Assembly: GCF_000005505.3 (NCBI RefSeq)
Contig: NC_016133.3
Span: forward strand, 15,314,001-15,378,000
DNA: 64,000 nucleotides
From: Brachypodium distachyon
Lineage: Eukaryota; Streptophyta; Magnoliopsida; Poales; Poaceae
Direction: 5' to 3'
Below, piece by piece: positions 34,601 through 44,700 of this stretch. The notes below the pieces were generated by a model, which was not told the origin of the DNA, did no database searches, and saw only the letters and a program-made list of their open reading frames with translations. The position numbers were made by a program, and so were the translations under genes. How positions within the stretch are numbered: the first letter of the stretch is position 1; the number at the start of each line of letters is the position of its first letter.

Positions 34601-35200
34601 AGTGGCGGCTGGGCTGGGCTTGGCCATGGACGCAGCCAAGACGGCCAAGCCTGTGCGTGCGTAAGGACTGAGGAAGAAGAAAGGAGAAAAGAAAGAAAAA
34701 AAAGAAAGGAAAAAGGAAAAAGGGAAGGATGGCCGTCGGATGGGGAATGGATGGATGAGATTAGAAGATACCCCTTCGGTACACTTAAGTGGAAACAGGT
34801 TTCACGGAAATACGCCTCCATGTAGAGAAGACTTACTCCGTGGAATAAAAAGAAAAACAATAAAGAAATAGCTTTTTCTGGGTTTCTAAATCGTCAGAAA
34901 ATCAAATAAGTCAAATAAAATACCAAACGGCATCGGAAAAATTCCAGAAAATTCCTGAAATTCTAAATACCTGTTTGGAAGATAGGAAAATAGTTTCCTC
35001 ATGGAATGTAATTTATAAAATATTTTTAATGCATATGGAACTCAAATAAATTCCAACAAATGCATATAATCACTTTTAAGGTCCAAATAAACTCCCAATT
35101 AAATTGTAAGATCATCTCCAAACTCAAATATGGGCAAAATGATATGCATGTGACATGAAAAAGGTAATAACATCCAAATTAGAAAAATTGGGATGTTACA
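31656..35200 (-). repeat. Main body of LTR family A copy B
   Basis: AT-rich LTR sequence with a promoter-like GC-rich block on its right (about 34,000-34,680). A minus-strand TATAAATA sits near 34,276-34,283 with ATG-rich GC leader frames upstream of it in plus coordinates, the same arrangement as in the copy at 11514-14851. A (G)AAAGAAAA-rich tract occupies 34,670-34,730. The open frames at 34,324-34,860 are compositional. Confidence 0.6.
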
Positions 35201-35205
35201 AATAT

Positions 35206-36312
35206 GCTTGAACATGCACATACACCGGTTCCGAGGTTAAGCTTAACCCTAGGGCTAGCCCCCAGGGGCTAAGCTCCCCCATAAGCAGCAGCGGCCATGG
35301 ACTCCAGAGAGAGAGCTAGAGAGAGAGCGCGCTCATGGGAGCAAATTAAAGCTATAGACAGGGCAATCCGGGGGGGAGGGCAGAGCTATGCTGCGGGGGA
35401 GCCACGGATAGAGCGGGGGCAGACCGGGGGAGCCGCTACAGAGAGATCAGGGCCGAATTTCCCGCCGGCGGCCAAGGCGCCATTAATACCGATTTTGCCA
35501 AATTGGAGAAGAATAGGAGGAGGAAGAAGGGAGAGGAAGAGGGAGGAGATGGGGGGAGAGCTACCTTCAGGCCGCCGCCATCAATTTTGGCAGGGCTTCG
35601 CCGCCGGTGAGGAGCAGAGCCGCAGCTGGTCCAAGACAGACGCGCGAGCTCGAACAGCTTTGGGCTCACACAGTACTTATATATAAGAAGGTCACCAGTG
35701 GCGGGTGTAAGGATAAACCGCAACTTGTGACTTCCAGCGGCGGGCGGAAAAATAAACCGCCACTTGAGGACTCAGCAGTGGCGGGTTAAAGGAGGCCCGC
35801 CACTGGTGCTCTCCCACCAGTTTCCCCTCTTTAGTCCCACCTCGCTAGTTTACATGAGTTCCGACCAGCATAAAAAGGATTCGCCGCCCCACTTACCGAT
35901 GGTTACTACTTAGTGCTCAGTGCATTCCTCGTTCCGGTTGAGTACTAAACGAATGATCGGGCGGTGCTTAAGAGGTTCAGGGAAGGTCACTGAGACTGAG
36001 TAGTACCATCATGTATCGGGTGGTCTACCAGTCGCGGGTTTTTTTACGGCCGCCACTCGTGGTTGTTAGCGTTTCCATGGCCATTTCCAGTGGCGGTGAC
36101 AAACACGGCCACTGATGATGGACCACCAGTGGCGGTGACTTGTTTCGGGCAAATATTCACCGCTACTGGTGGTGGGGCACCAGTGGCGGTGGTAATCACC
36201 GCCACTGGTGGCACTCGTGGATGCCTCGAGAGGCCTCTAGTGGCGGTGTGTTTTTTGGTCCGTTTTAACCGCCACTGGAGGGGGATCACGGATGGGGTTT
36301 TCTGTAGTAGTG
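35206..36312 (-). promoter_or_regulatory. CACTA right terminal region: second promoter/leader and subterminal array
   Basis: On the minus strand the terminal CACTACTACAGAAAACCCC is followed by an array of CCAGTGGCGGT / ACCGCCACTGG units (36300-35690) and a TATA-like CTTATATATAAG at about 35679-35690. A GC-rich leader follows (35690-35297), with GATGGCGGCGGCCTGAAG-type sequence and AGAGAGAGCTAGAGAGAGAGC at 35310-35330. This repeats the layout seen at 24720-25385. Confidence 0.75.
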
Positions 36313-37116
36313 CAATTTCTCACCTACTTGTCTTCTGATATTGAATAGATTCATTAATCTTATCCTGATGTTGTCAATGAGCTCATGAACAGGTAGGCCC
36401 TTCAGATCTCTTATCCAATTGTTAAAACTTTCTGCCAAGTGGTTATTGATATGATCAACTTTGATATCCGTATTAAAGCCACTTCTGTACCATAACAAAG
36501 AATGGTACGTTTTCAGATGTACACCAAATTCTGGACAACCCCCCTCAGAGACTGAAAACATCTTATCCATATGGTACTTGTAAGTGTCCTGCTTGTAGGC
36601 TCTTGCTGCTAGCCACATTCGTCCAAAAACTTTTCCTTGAAACTTTTTAACCAAATTGAGCCACAAATGGCCAAAGCACTCCCTCTGCTCTGCATGTGGA
36701 AACACATTTTTTACTGCATTCTCAAGACCCTTACAAGCATCAGTGCATATGGCTAAGGGATTCATGTGTCCTAGTGCCCTTTTCAACTGAATCATGAACC
36801 AAGTCCAATCAACCTCTGTCTCTGACTGAAACAAGCCTACAGCAACTGGAAACATCCAATTGTTGCCATCTAGGGCAATGGCCGCAGCCAACAACTGCCC
36901 ATTCCATTTCCCATTCAACGCAGTTGAGTCTATGCTCAAGTAGGGACGGCACCCTGCTTTAAAACCATCCCAGCAAGGCTTCATTGCCATAAAGAACCTA
37001 GAAAAAAATAACCTACCATCATCTTTTGTATAGGTATCTATTTCAACTACGCTGCCTAGTGACCTCAATTCCATGTCGGCTCCAAAGTTGTACAACATTC
37101 TGAATGTATTGCCTTA
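36313..37116 (-). pseudogene. MULE transposase catalytic domain (DDE)
   Basis: Reads MLYNFGADMELRSLGSVV..., then the MULE core: RPYLSIDSTALNGKWNGQLL (first Asp), an IALDGNNWMFPVAVGLFQSE block, ICTDACKGLENAVKNVFPHA (second Asp), AEQRECFGHLWLNL, and HLAESFNNWIRDLKGLPVHE (Glu). All three acidic residues and the conserved C/H motif after the second Asp are visible. The protein would cut and join DNA at the element's TIRs. An in-frame TAA at 37116-37114 separates it from the DNA-binding part upstream. At 36313 the frame stops at the CACTA insertion and resumes in frame at 20276. Confidence 0.92.
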
Positions 37117-37771
37117 GTCACCATACAGATCCTTCATAGCTATTTGCTTCCCTTTCCACGCAGTGTTGTAGCTAATTGTGCACTTGTAATCCCTTTCCAA
37201 GTCGTCTTGAAGTTGTTTTGCAGTTCTGCTTAAGTTGTTTTGCAGTTCTGCTTGGTTTTTTTGTCAGAATGGGCTTCACCTTTTCTGCAACCCAGGCTTG
37301 AGAAGTCATCTTCATGATTCTCCTCCCGGATGTCATACATGTGTGGTCATGTGGCATCCGATTGACCCTTATGAACCTCCCGTCAGGTTGTCTTCTCGCA
37401 GACATATACCATCGACAAGGCATCATATCCCCATCCTTACCCCTACATTTCGCTGTGAACCTGTTCTTATCAGTCCATGCCGTCCTACCTTGAAACTCTT
37501 TCTTGACAGCATATGACCTGAAAGCCATCTTCAATTCCTCCATACTAGACCAAAACGTCCCAACTGATATATCAGGATCATCTTTGTCATGAACCGCACG
37601 CATCTCTTCTTCATTTCCGTCATCTACTTCTTCTCCTCCTTGTGCAAAGAGGAGCTCAACTTCATCTTGGTAATCATCAACACGTTGCTCCAGGGGCACA
37701 CTCTGCTCAGGAGGGGGCGGCGGCAACGTCCTTTTATCATTAGGCAATCGAATACCAAGAAGTTTGGCCAT
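37117..37771 (-). pseudogene. MULE transposase DNA-binding (MuDR) domain, frameshifted
   Basis: A 199-residue open frame with an acidic N-part (DDYQDEVELLFAQGGEEVDD), then SVGTFWSSMEELKMAFRSYA, CRGKDGDMMPCRWYMSARRQ and HDHTCMTSGRRIMKMTSQAW: the Cys/His-containing MuDR-type DNA-binding region before the catalytic domain. At 37210-37231 and 37232-37253 a 22-bp unit (AAGTTGTTTTGCAGTTCTGC plus TT) is directly repeated. The extra copy throws the frame off after SRTAKQL, and the normal continuation (...DDLERDYKCTISYNTAWKG) is in another frame. The gene is thus dead even without the transposon insertions. Confidence 0.85.
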
Positions 37772-37799
37772 TTTTTCCTTGCTGAAAATTTGCGGAGCA

Positions 37800-38395
37800 A
37801 TATCTGTTGGCAGATCAATATCTACTTATTCTAATCGACAGATGGTCCTTCTCCCTGCCCCGACCCCAAATCTTCTGGCGGATTAAGACTGTTTGGACCA
37901 AAATCTTGCACATTCCGCATGGGCTCGCTGTCTGCAAGGAATGCTATGTCGTTCATGGCTTCTGCAGCTTGTGACCGAATAATCCTACAGGTGAGTCTTC
38001 CCTACCATCAATTATCTCTGCATAAATTGTTATCTCAGGATCCCCTATCCTTCTCTGACCGTGTACGATTGCTTCAAAAAGCTGCGCAGCTGTCGTGATT
38101 CGCAAGTAGTTCCCCTCCCCACATAGCTACCTAATTCCAGCTCTTGGTTTGAACCCCAAACCACTGTCTTACCCAACTCCCCTAGGAAATCTACATCTAC
38201 AACACTGATGCCATCCGCCTTGATTCTCACCGTTTCTATGGAATTCCTATTAATCACCCTAACACTGCCGTGTCTAACTTCCCAATGCAAGGATGAAACT
38301 TCACTCTCACACGTTCCTTTCCGTCGATGGGTTGTTCATTTCTACAAGCCACGGAACCAAATCAATTTCCTCTTCCCACAAGCAATTGCCTGACA
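37800..38395 (-). pseudogene. MULE transposase N-terminal region, decayed
   Basis: Minus-strand pieces such as MHWEVRHGSVRVINRNSIET and DVDFLGELGKTVVWGSNQEL, then RITTAAQLFEAIVHGQRRIG, are open only in short runs separated by stops and shifts. Position and style fit the N-terminal part of plant MULE proteins, before the MuDR domain. The DNA above it (38,400-38,990) is a GC-moderate leader/promoter-like stretch with fortuitous frames on both strands. I could not identify a terminal inverted repeat there. Confidence 0.55.
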
Positions 38396-38997
38396 GATAT
38401 CAAATCGGCAAGAATTGAACGAAATTACTGCTTTGGAGAAATAATACTTACTCAGTACGAGCCCGTTCGGGTGATTCCATGACTCAAATCAAGCCCGCCC
38501 ACAACCCACCGCCCCACAAACCCTAGAAAAGGGGAACAGAAGAAATCAGCGCCATTGGACTCGAATCAAGCAAAACAAGATGAAATAGAGCATGGTTGTG
38601 GGTTGGGGTACCGGATCTGATCTTGCCCAAGGTAATGCCACTCCCAAATGGACCGCTGCCGGCGTCTTCCAGAAGACCTGCGTCGCCGCCTGCTGGAGTC
38701 GGGGGCTGGAGTCTCGGGTCAAGCACGAGCTCAGAGACGAGGAAGAATGGCGGATGGCAACTAGTGCTGGGCCCGCATGTCTGCATATGCCGCATGGCAA
38801 GTTGTCGTGGGACCCACAGATCTACTTAGAACTGTCCCGTTGATGATGATGTTAAAACTTGCCACGGGAAATTTTGCATTTACCCCCTGTGGTTTACTTC
38901 AAACGAGCCCAACGGTTTCATTCCTGCAACGAAGAAGAAAGTGCCATTCTTTCTATGTCTGCCATCTTCAATGGTTTAGAAAAGCGATTGCCCCCTC

Positions 38998-39225
38998 CGC
39001 GAGAGGGAGGAGCGTGAGCGCCGGGAGAGGGAGGAGGCCAAGCGCCTGGAGAGGGAGGAGATTCGGCGCCGGGCATTCGAGGAGGCGATGGAGCGGGTAA
39101 CGTTAGAGCAGGAGAAGCGGTGCCGGGCGTTGGAAGATTCGATCTGCCAGAGCCGTCGCGCCGCTGCTAGGTGTTACGATGACGACAACGACTCCAAGAG
39201 GCCACGCCTGACAACGACGCCCTAG
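38998..39225 (+). pseudogene. Charged coiled-coil C-terminal exon fragment
   Basis: An open frame with no start, ending at a TAG (39223-39225). It has REREERERREREEAKRLE, then AFEEAMERVTLEQEKRCRAL and a DDDNDSKRPRLTTTP end. Strong Arg/Glu periodicity and GC-rich codons (CGC, GAG, GCC) suggest genuine coding origin, but no upstream exon is visible; a TAG lies just upstream in frame. It abuts the MULE, which may have truncated it. I cannot name the protein. Confidence 0.4.
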
Positions 39226-39437
39226 ATGGACCGCTTGATTGCTGCCGTCGGTACGTAGATCCCTCGTTTGCCGTTATCTTCTGCAATTTTAAGCAGTGGT
39301 TAAAGACATGATATCTCTGTTAATTGATACTTGTAGCTGAGACTAGGTTCAAGTTGGGAGAAAGTAGATGATCGCCCCTGAACCTGTTTTTAAGTTTGTA
39401 TGAATTCAACCATGAAATGTCAAGCACAAACCCCTAA

Positions 39438-39568
39438 GGCCTTGTTTAGTACGGGTGGATTTCACCGGGATTTCTAGGGAATTTTGGGAATTCTGGTTCA
39501 TTTTTTAGATTAGAATCACCAAAATTCTCCTTAATATCCCATGAAATCCACCTGCGCCAAACAATCCC
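39438..39568. mobile_element. Tourist-like MITE (PIF/Harbinger type), TSD TAA
   Basis: GGCCTTGTTTAGTACGGGTG on the left; CACCTGCGCCAAACAATCCC on the right. The ends are imperfect inverted repeats, with an inner GTGGATTTCA/TGAAATCCAC match. TAA flanks both sides (39435-39437 and 39569-39571). 131 bp, non-coding. Confidence 0.85.
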
Positions 39569-39571
39569 TAA

Positions 39572-41640
39572 CATGTACGAAACCTTTGTTTTCTTTTCTT
39601 CCAGTTTCCATCCACTTCACGTACAATCTTGTCTTACAGTTGCCACATCACAAAACTTTGTCACCTAGGGAGATTGATGTCGTTCTATTGCCGCTTTTGT
39701 CATTCAGCTAGTGCACAGTTGACTATTTGGATAATTAGGACCTGGGTCTATGTCTGTTCTCGACAGACTTAAAAGTTGAGTATATATAGCATAAAATTCT
39801 GATATTTGCCTATCTCGAATTTGAGTTACTTGGATCCTCATATCCTTTGGAGACTCCAGATTTTTATTATAAAACTCGGGAGTATTTAATTAGTTTCGCT
39901 GCATTTACAAGTCCCAGCTCTTCCTTTACCAATTAATCTTCTTATGATCTCGTTTATTTCTCCTTGGTAGGATCCCCGAGGTGGACATCTAGCTGGTCTT
40001 AACTGAATCCATGTGAACAAGTGTCAAGCAGTATGCAAATTAGTTTTGTAAGGAGCAGAACATCGACGCAGTTATTTAAATCTACTACATTGTACTGAAC
40101 TAGTAATCATGCTTGACCATATTGTCTCGATATGAAGTGTCCACTCTTGCACAATTGTCTCTCATGATTCCTGGAAGTTTCAACTTTGGAGAAACTAGCA
40201 GTTTTCTTCTTCTGTGTTTTCTGTTATTGTTCTGAAATTCGGAATGATGCCCCATGTGGAAAGTTTTTCTTCCTCTTTATTCATTCATTTTATCATTTTC
40301 TGCTTTGTTTTAGCACCATGATCCTTTTGAAACCATATGTTTTGATTTTGCTGCGTTTATAATCTCCACGTTTCAAATTGTGATAATGTTTGTTTTTGTG
40401 AGAGCAGTATTTCCATTGGACATATTTCAGCACCAAATGTTTCGATAAATAAAGAGACTTACATTCCAAACTTTCCAATCTAGACGTTGATTTTATTTCC
40501 AACCGATTGTCTTTGGACCTTACTGCAGAAAAAAAAAATGGACATCTTTGGATTGTTAGCTCAAGAGCATGAATTCCCAATTGAAAATGTAAATTTTGAA
40601 AGTTAATGAGATTAGACACGACATGTTTGGGTTTGGAAGCTAGATATTTTCCGCCTTGATAGTTTCAAAAATTAGAAATTATTATTTTTGTCCTCAGTAT
40701 GTCTTTTTGTATTGCAAAATAGGCTTTCAGAGGCATTTATATTTCCACACCAGTGGACAAAGAAAAACAGACATTCATCATGCGGAGTTGATTTTCACCC
40801 CTACCTCTTTTTTTTTAGAGGCCCTACCTCTTTGTTTTGGTTGTGCAATATAATTTTCTTCATGACACACTTTATCGAGTAAACTTGCAACTGTACGTGG
40901 TAGTAGAGTGCTAGTGCTTGAGTTTATGTTTTGAGTAGTGTTCTTCAATAAAACATTTGCTTTTAGTTGTACTTTGGAGATAATAAGTTTGTTCGGAGTA
41001 TGTTCTATTTCTCCATATATTTTTTTGCACACGCACATTGTATAATTTGAAGCACATCCATGATTATTTTCCACAAAAATTCAAGACCAATTGTCGTCCA
41101 TCTCCAACGTCAGGTGTGGCCTCTCCAAGATCACGTGAATCACTCGAAGAAGAATGACCATCTGGGAATCGATGATTTCCCTCTAAAAATTTTGTCACTC
41201 TTGAGATAATTCTTGGGGGAGTGTAGTTTAACCTCGAGTTTAAAGATTTGGCTTGATGTCAGCGAACACAGATTTCCAAAGGAGAGCGACTTCATATAAA
41301 ACCAAGAGATTGTACACCGAGTTTTTCTGATGCATAGCAATGGTAAAGTAACTTAGTAGCATGGACAAAATTGTGCCATTGAAGATTGTTCCCGCGATTA
41401 TCTGCTTCTAGTGTTGGTTGGGTGGTCCATGTAGTTATCAATCAAGGTTTTGCTCCTCAGTTGGTTACCCTGTACTTCTGCAAAAAGGGAAATGTCCGAA
41501 TCAAACTCCTTGCAGTCGAAAGATGCATCTTCAAGGCTTGAAGTTTTAAAGCCAGGGTTATGTTTGAGCAACTTGAACAAAACTGTCATTTGAGTTTGAA
41601 CGAGCACCAACACTCGAGGAGTAAGCAGACATAAAGAAAA
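39572..41640. other. Intergenic AT-rich DNA
   Basis: There is no gene I can support on either strand. Short frames are AT-driven. The right part, from about 41,300, may contain the 3' end and 3'UTR of the tyrosyl-tRNA synthetase gene. Confidence 0.5.
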
Positions 41641-41781
41641 ATTCATGCTTGCTGCAGTTGTTCAGTGCGGAGTGGGAGCATGGGGCATGAGGATGAAAGA
41701 AGTTTGTCAAGTCTTAGTATGTCCAGAGTAAAAACAATGTTTCTTTTGAACATCCATTGAAGTGAGTAAAACATTTTGTAC

Positions 41782-44700
41782 CTTAACAGTGTTAAGGAGA
41801 ACTTTGGCTTCACTGTTGGTGTTGAAGTGGTCACGAACAGGCTGAAAAGGGGAAAATAGTATTAGGGCAAAAAAAACTATACATGAATAAATATCCAAAT
41901 TAGCAGTAAAACAATACCTTAATGTCAGCAAAACATAGGTGTCCAATGACAAACATGCTAATACAAAATTGCATTAAGAGCACACAAATTGACACCGCAA
42001 CAATAAAAACGGTGTGATGACTCAAATTAGGAGAATTGCAGTGGTGGAACGAAATAAAACAACAAAGAGAAACTGTCTCAAGTATCATAGGACAATAGAC
42101 TCAAAACTGAAAGTTTAAAAATGCAGTGGTGGAATGAACCAAAACAACAAACATAAACATTCTCAAGAATCACACTTCTATTAACTCATAAAGGTAAGCT
42201 TCAAGTGTATACTTTATGACAAGTAAAAGACTGTATTACATAGTTGAAGAAAGGTGAAGCCAAATGAGGAGAAACTATACCTTCAATATTTCATTTATCG
42301 CTTTTGCCAAAGCAGGTTTAACGTCAGCAGGATGCAAAGCACCACTCACATAATCCGCGGTGAGCTCATCCATGTTTGCAAATGTTCTGTTTAAAAGAAG
42401 GCCATTGTTATAATTCCACACAAAAGGTCTTCCGTGTTTGAAAACCCATAATGCAATGGTATAAAATCTCCAAAGGTAATATATTAAAGGGATGACCTTC
42501 TATTTGATTAAAAAAACATAGTTTGTGGTGGTACATTAGATGGCTCTTCACATAATTGATGATAACAAAAGATAGTTTTCAACGTTTTGTAGTCCAAGAA
42601 AAGAATATTACTTGTTGCCACCATTATTTTCTTTCCGAACCACCTCAAACTTGTCAAACCAAGGGAAAACAATGTACTTGATGTACTCCAAGCACGGATT
42701 TCCCTCAACAATGTTAGGAGGGCAGAAAGCTTGTTTTATCTTCAAATTTACCTGAGCCTGCAATCAAGTTGGTTACAGACTTACAGTACAATATCAGCTT
42801 AGAAAGGCAAAACCTTCACAAAAACATACCGCTACATGAACTGTAGATATTGTTAATACGATGATAAAGTGATGACTGAATGACATTTATAAAATCAGTT
42901 GAACAAAAAGAAAAAAAAACTACAGATAAAGGTAAAACAAAGTGCAAATCGGCATGGAAAGCTAAATTTGTTTAACTTTAAATATTACCATACATGTCAA
43001 CCGTATCGAGGAACTATATTAACATCTCTAAACCAAACTTGTAAGTATAAATAGTATAGTGGTAAGGGCTTCATTTTCTAGCATGGAAGATGAGGACCCC
43101 CTATAATGTTCTAGTCAGTAATATCTTTCAACATTCAAAAGTTCTCCCTTGCAGGCATTTTACGATTCAACATTAGGTACCCATGCTTTGGAATAAAGAA
43201 ACATTGCTAATGAAGAGAACATCTGAGGAACCTCATCATCTTCCATAAAGATGGCTGATGTTGGATCACTCTTTGACATCTTCTCCTGGCCTTCTTTGAA
43301 ACCTGGGAGCATATCTGTGATTCATATTAAGGGAGAAATGTTTTTGCACAACCTGGCAATGAACCACCACTCAAGATTTCAAACACCATAACAAGTTAGA
43401 CACATATACCAATGATGACATATGAGTGAAAGTACAATATAGAAAAACATAAACAGCAACAATGGGCAAATCAGGATACGATGTGACAGAATAATAGGTT
43501 TATTCTTCCTTTTGATGTCATCGCAATATTCCCTTGCTAGCATGTTAACCTTCCTTTGGTCCATGCCCAACTGGCATATGTCTGCCTATACAAGGAAAAA
43601 GGATTAGTGCAAAATAATAAGTGCATATAAATCCAGATTAAGGATATACCACCACGTCATATTAAGGGAACTCAGGAAACATCAATAATCTTAATTACGT
43701 TAATTCAATAGCTACCTTTTGCGGAGCATGGTCTGCAACATAAATATACTAACCTTCAGGAAGAATATATCAGCACATTGCATACAAGGATAGAAGATCT
43801 GTGCAGCAGTCAATTCCTCATTGTCACTGCGACCCATAATTGTACAACACCTGTGCAGTACGAAAAATGAGAAAACTAAATATATCCCATATGCAGGGTG
43901 GGGGACCCATAGTTGTACACCACCTGTGCAGTACGAAAAATGAGAAAACGAAACATATGCCATATATGCAGGGTGGAGGAAGGGGGGGGGCGACAGATCT
44001 GTCCTGATGGTAGCAAGAGTAACAATACGGTCCATAATAATACATCAACAGGCGCACGCAAAAAAAACATTAACAGGCATAGTAAGAAAAATACCACATA
44101 ATAAAGAAAAAGGAGGCGGGCGGGCGGGGTATGATGGTTCAGGTTCAAACTATGCAAGGTTAAGAATCCTTTGAATGCATATGCAATCTAAGGGACTGCA
44201 TACCTCGTTATTCTTTTGATATTATTTTTCCTGCCAATGTCCATTACAAGCGGCCAGTATTCATTTGCACGCTTATTGATTTCTTCCGAGGACCACAGGA
44301 ATTCCACGCCATCAAGGTTCATACCAGCTGCTTTCCATATTTCAATCATATAGCGCCCAACAGTCTGGATTTTTTTCAGGTCGCCCCCCATTTTGTTGTT
44401 TAGCTGTGCGAACCAGTCTGCTATCCAGATTTTCACTTTGCATCCCGCTTTGATCATCTTGTTAACGTTAATTGTCTTGACAACACCCTGCGAATACAGC
44501 AATGAGAACGTCAAGCATTGGCAAGTCCTTCTCAGGTCTTACAATGTCAACGATACATGCATATTGTCCTTAAGCATCAGTGAAGTAGAATTTTCATTAT
44601 GTGTTGTACTGGCTTCACAGATGTCGAGGCACACCAATTAAGCTTTGTAGGCATCTTTCTATGTTTCATAATGTGTTGTGCCAGCCAAACATATCGCTGG

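Larger units (their letters stand above)
25696..35200 (-). mobile_element. LTR of family A (copy B), carrying a nested gypsy fragment
   Basis: The right end ...AGAAAAATTGGGATGTTACA is the same terminus as the solo LTR at 11514-14851. Body blocks also match (for example GACACTCTTGAGAGGTTTGTACAC near 32250 against GACACTCTCGAGAGGTTGTACAC near 12210). AATAT at 25691-25695, directly before a TG, equals AATAT at 35201-35205. If the nested piece 25766-31651 is removed, about 3.6 kb remains, close to the 3.3 kb of the sister LTR. The right end is firm. The left end rests on the AATAT match and on length, so it is less sure. Confidence 0.65.
20280..36312 (-). mobile_element. Large CACTA (En/Spm) element, TSD CAA, inserted in the MULE transposase
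   Basis: Left end CACTACTCCAGAAAACCCC; right end ...GGGGTTTTCTGTAGTAGTG, inverse of CACTACTACAGAAAACCCC. CAA is duplicated at 20277-20279 and 36313-36315. Both ends carry arrays of CCAGTGGCGG / CCGCCACTGG motifs. It encodes, on the minus strand, a Transposase_24/DUF8039/Ulp1-like pseudogene (24182-20855) but no recognisable TNP2 catalytic transposase, so it was non-autonomous or has lost that part. An LTR plus a nested gypsy fragment (25696-35200) inflate it; without them it is about 6.5 kb. Confidence 0.93.
7260..38395 (-). mobile_element. Decayed Mutator-like element (MULE) split by two large nested insertions
   Basis: Three blocks encode successive parts of one minus-strand MULE transposase: N-terminal, DNA-binding and catalytic regions at 38395-36313; SWIM finger and a zinc-knuckle exon at 20276-19573; a second knuckle exon and acidic C-terminus at 8117-7488. 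The interruptions are a CACTA element (20280-36312) and a solo LTR (8118-19572), each with its own TSD. Removing the CACTA plus one CAA joins ...GEKL directly to HQDKLPTVVQQ in frame. Removing the LTR plus one GAAGA joins the two C-terminal blocks. The TIR ends of the MULE were not identified, so its outer limits are approximate. Confidence 0.8.

Noticed and set aside
41398..41646. 82-codon minus-strand frame as the last exon of TyrRS
   Set aside because: The sequence does not resemble the short basic C-terminus of plant TyrRS and no phase-0 acceptor joins it convincingly.
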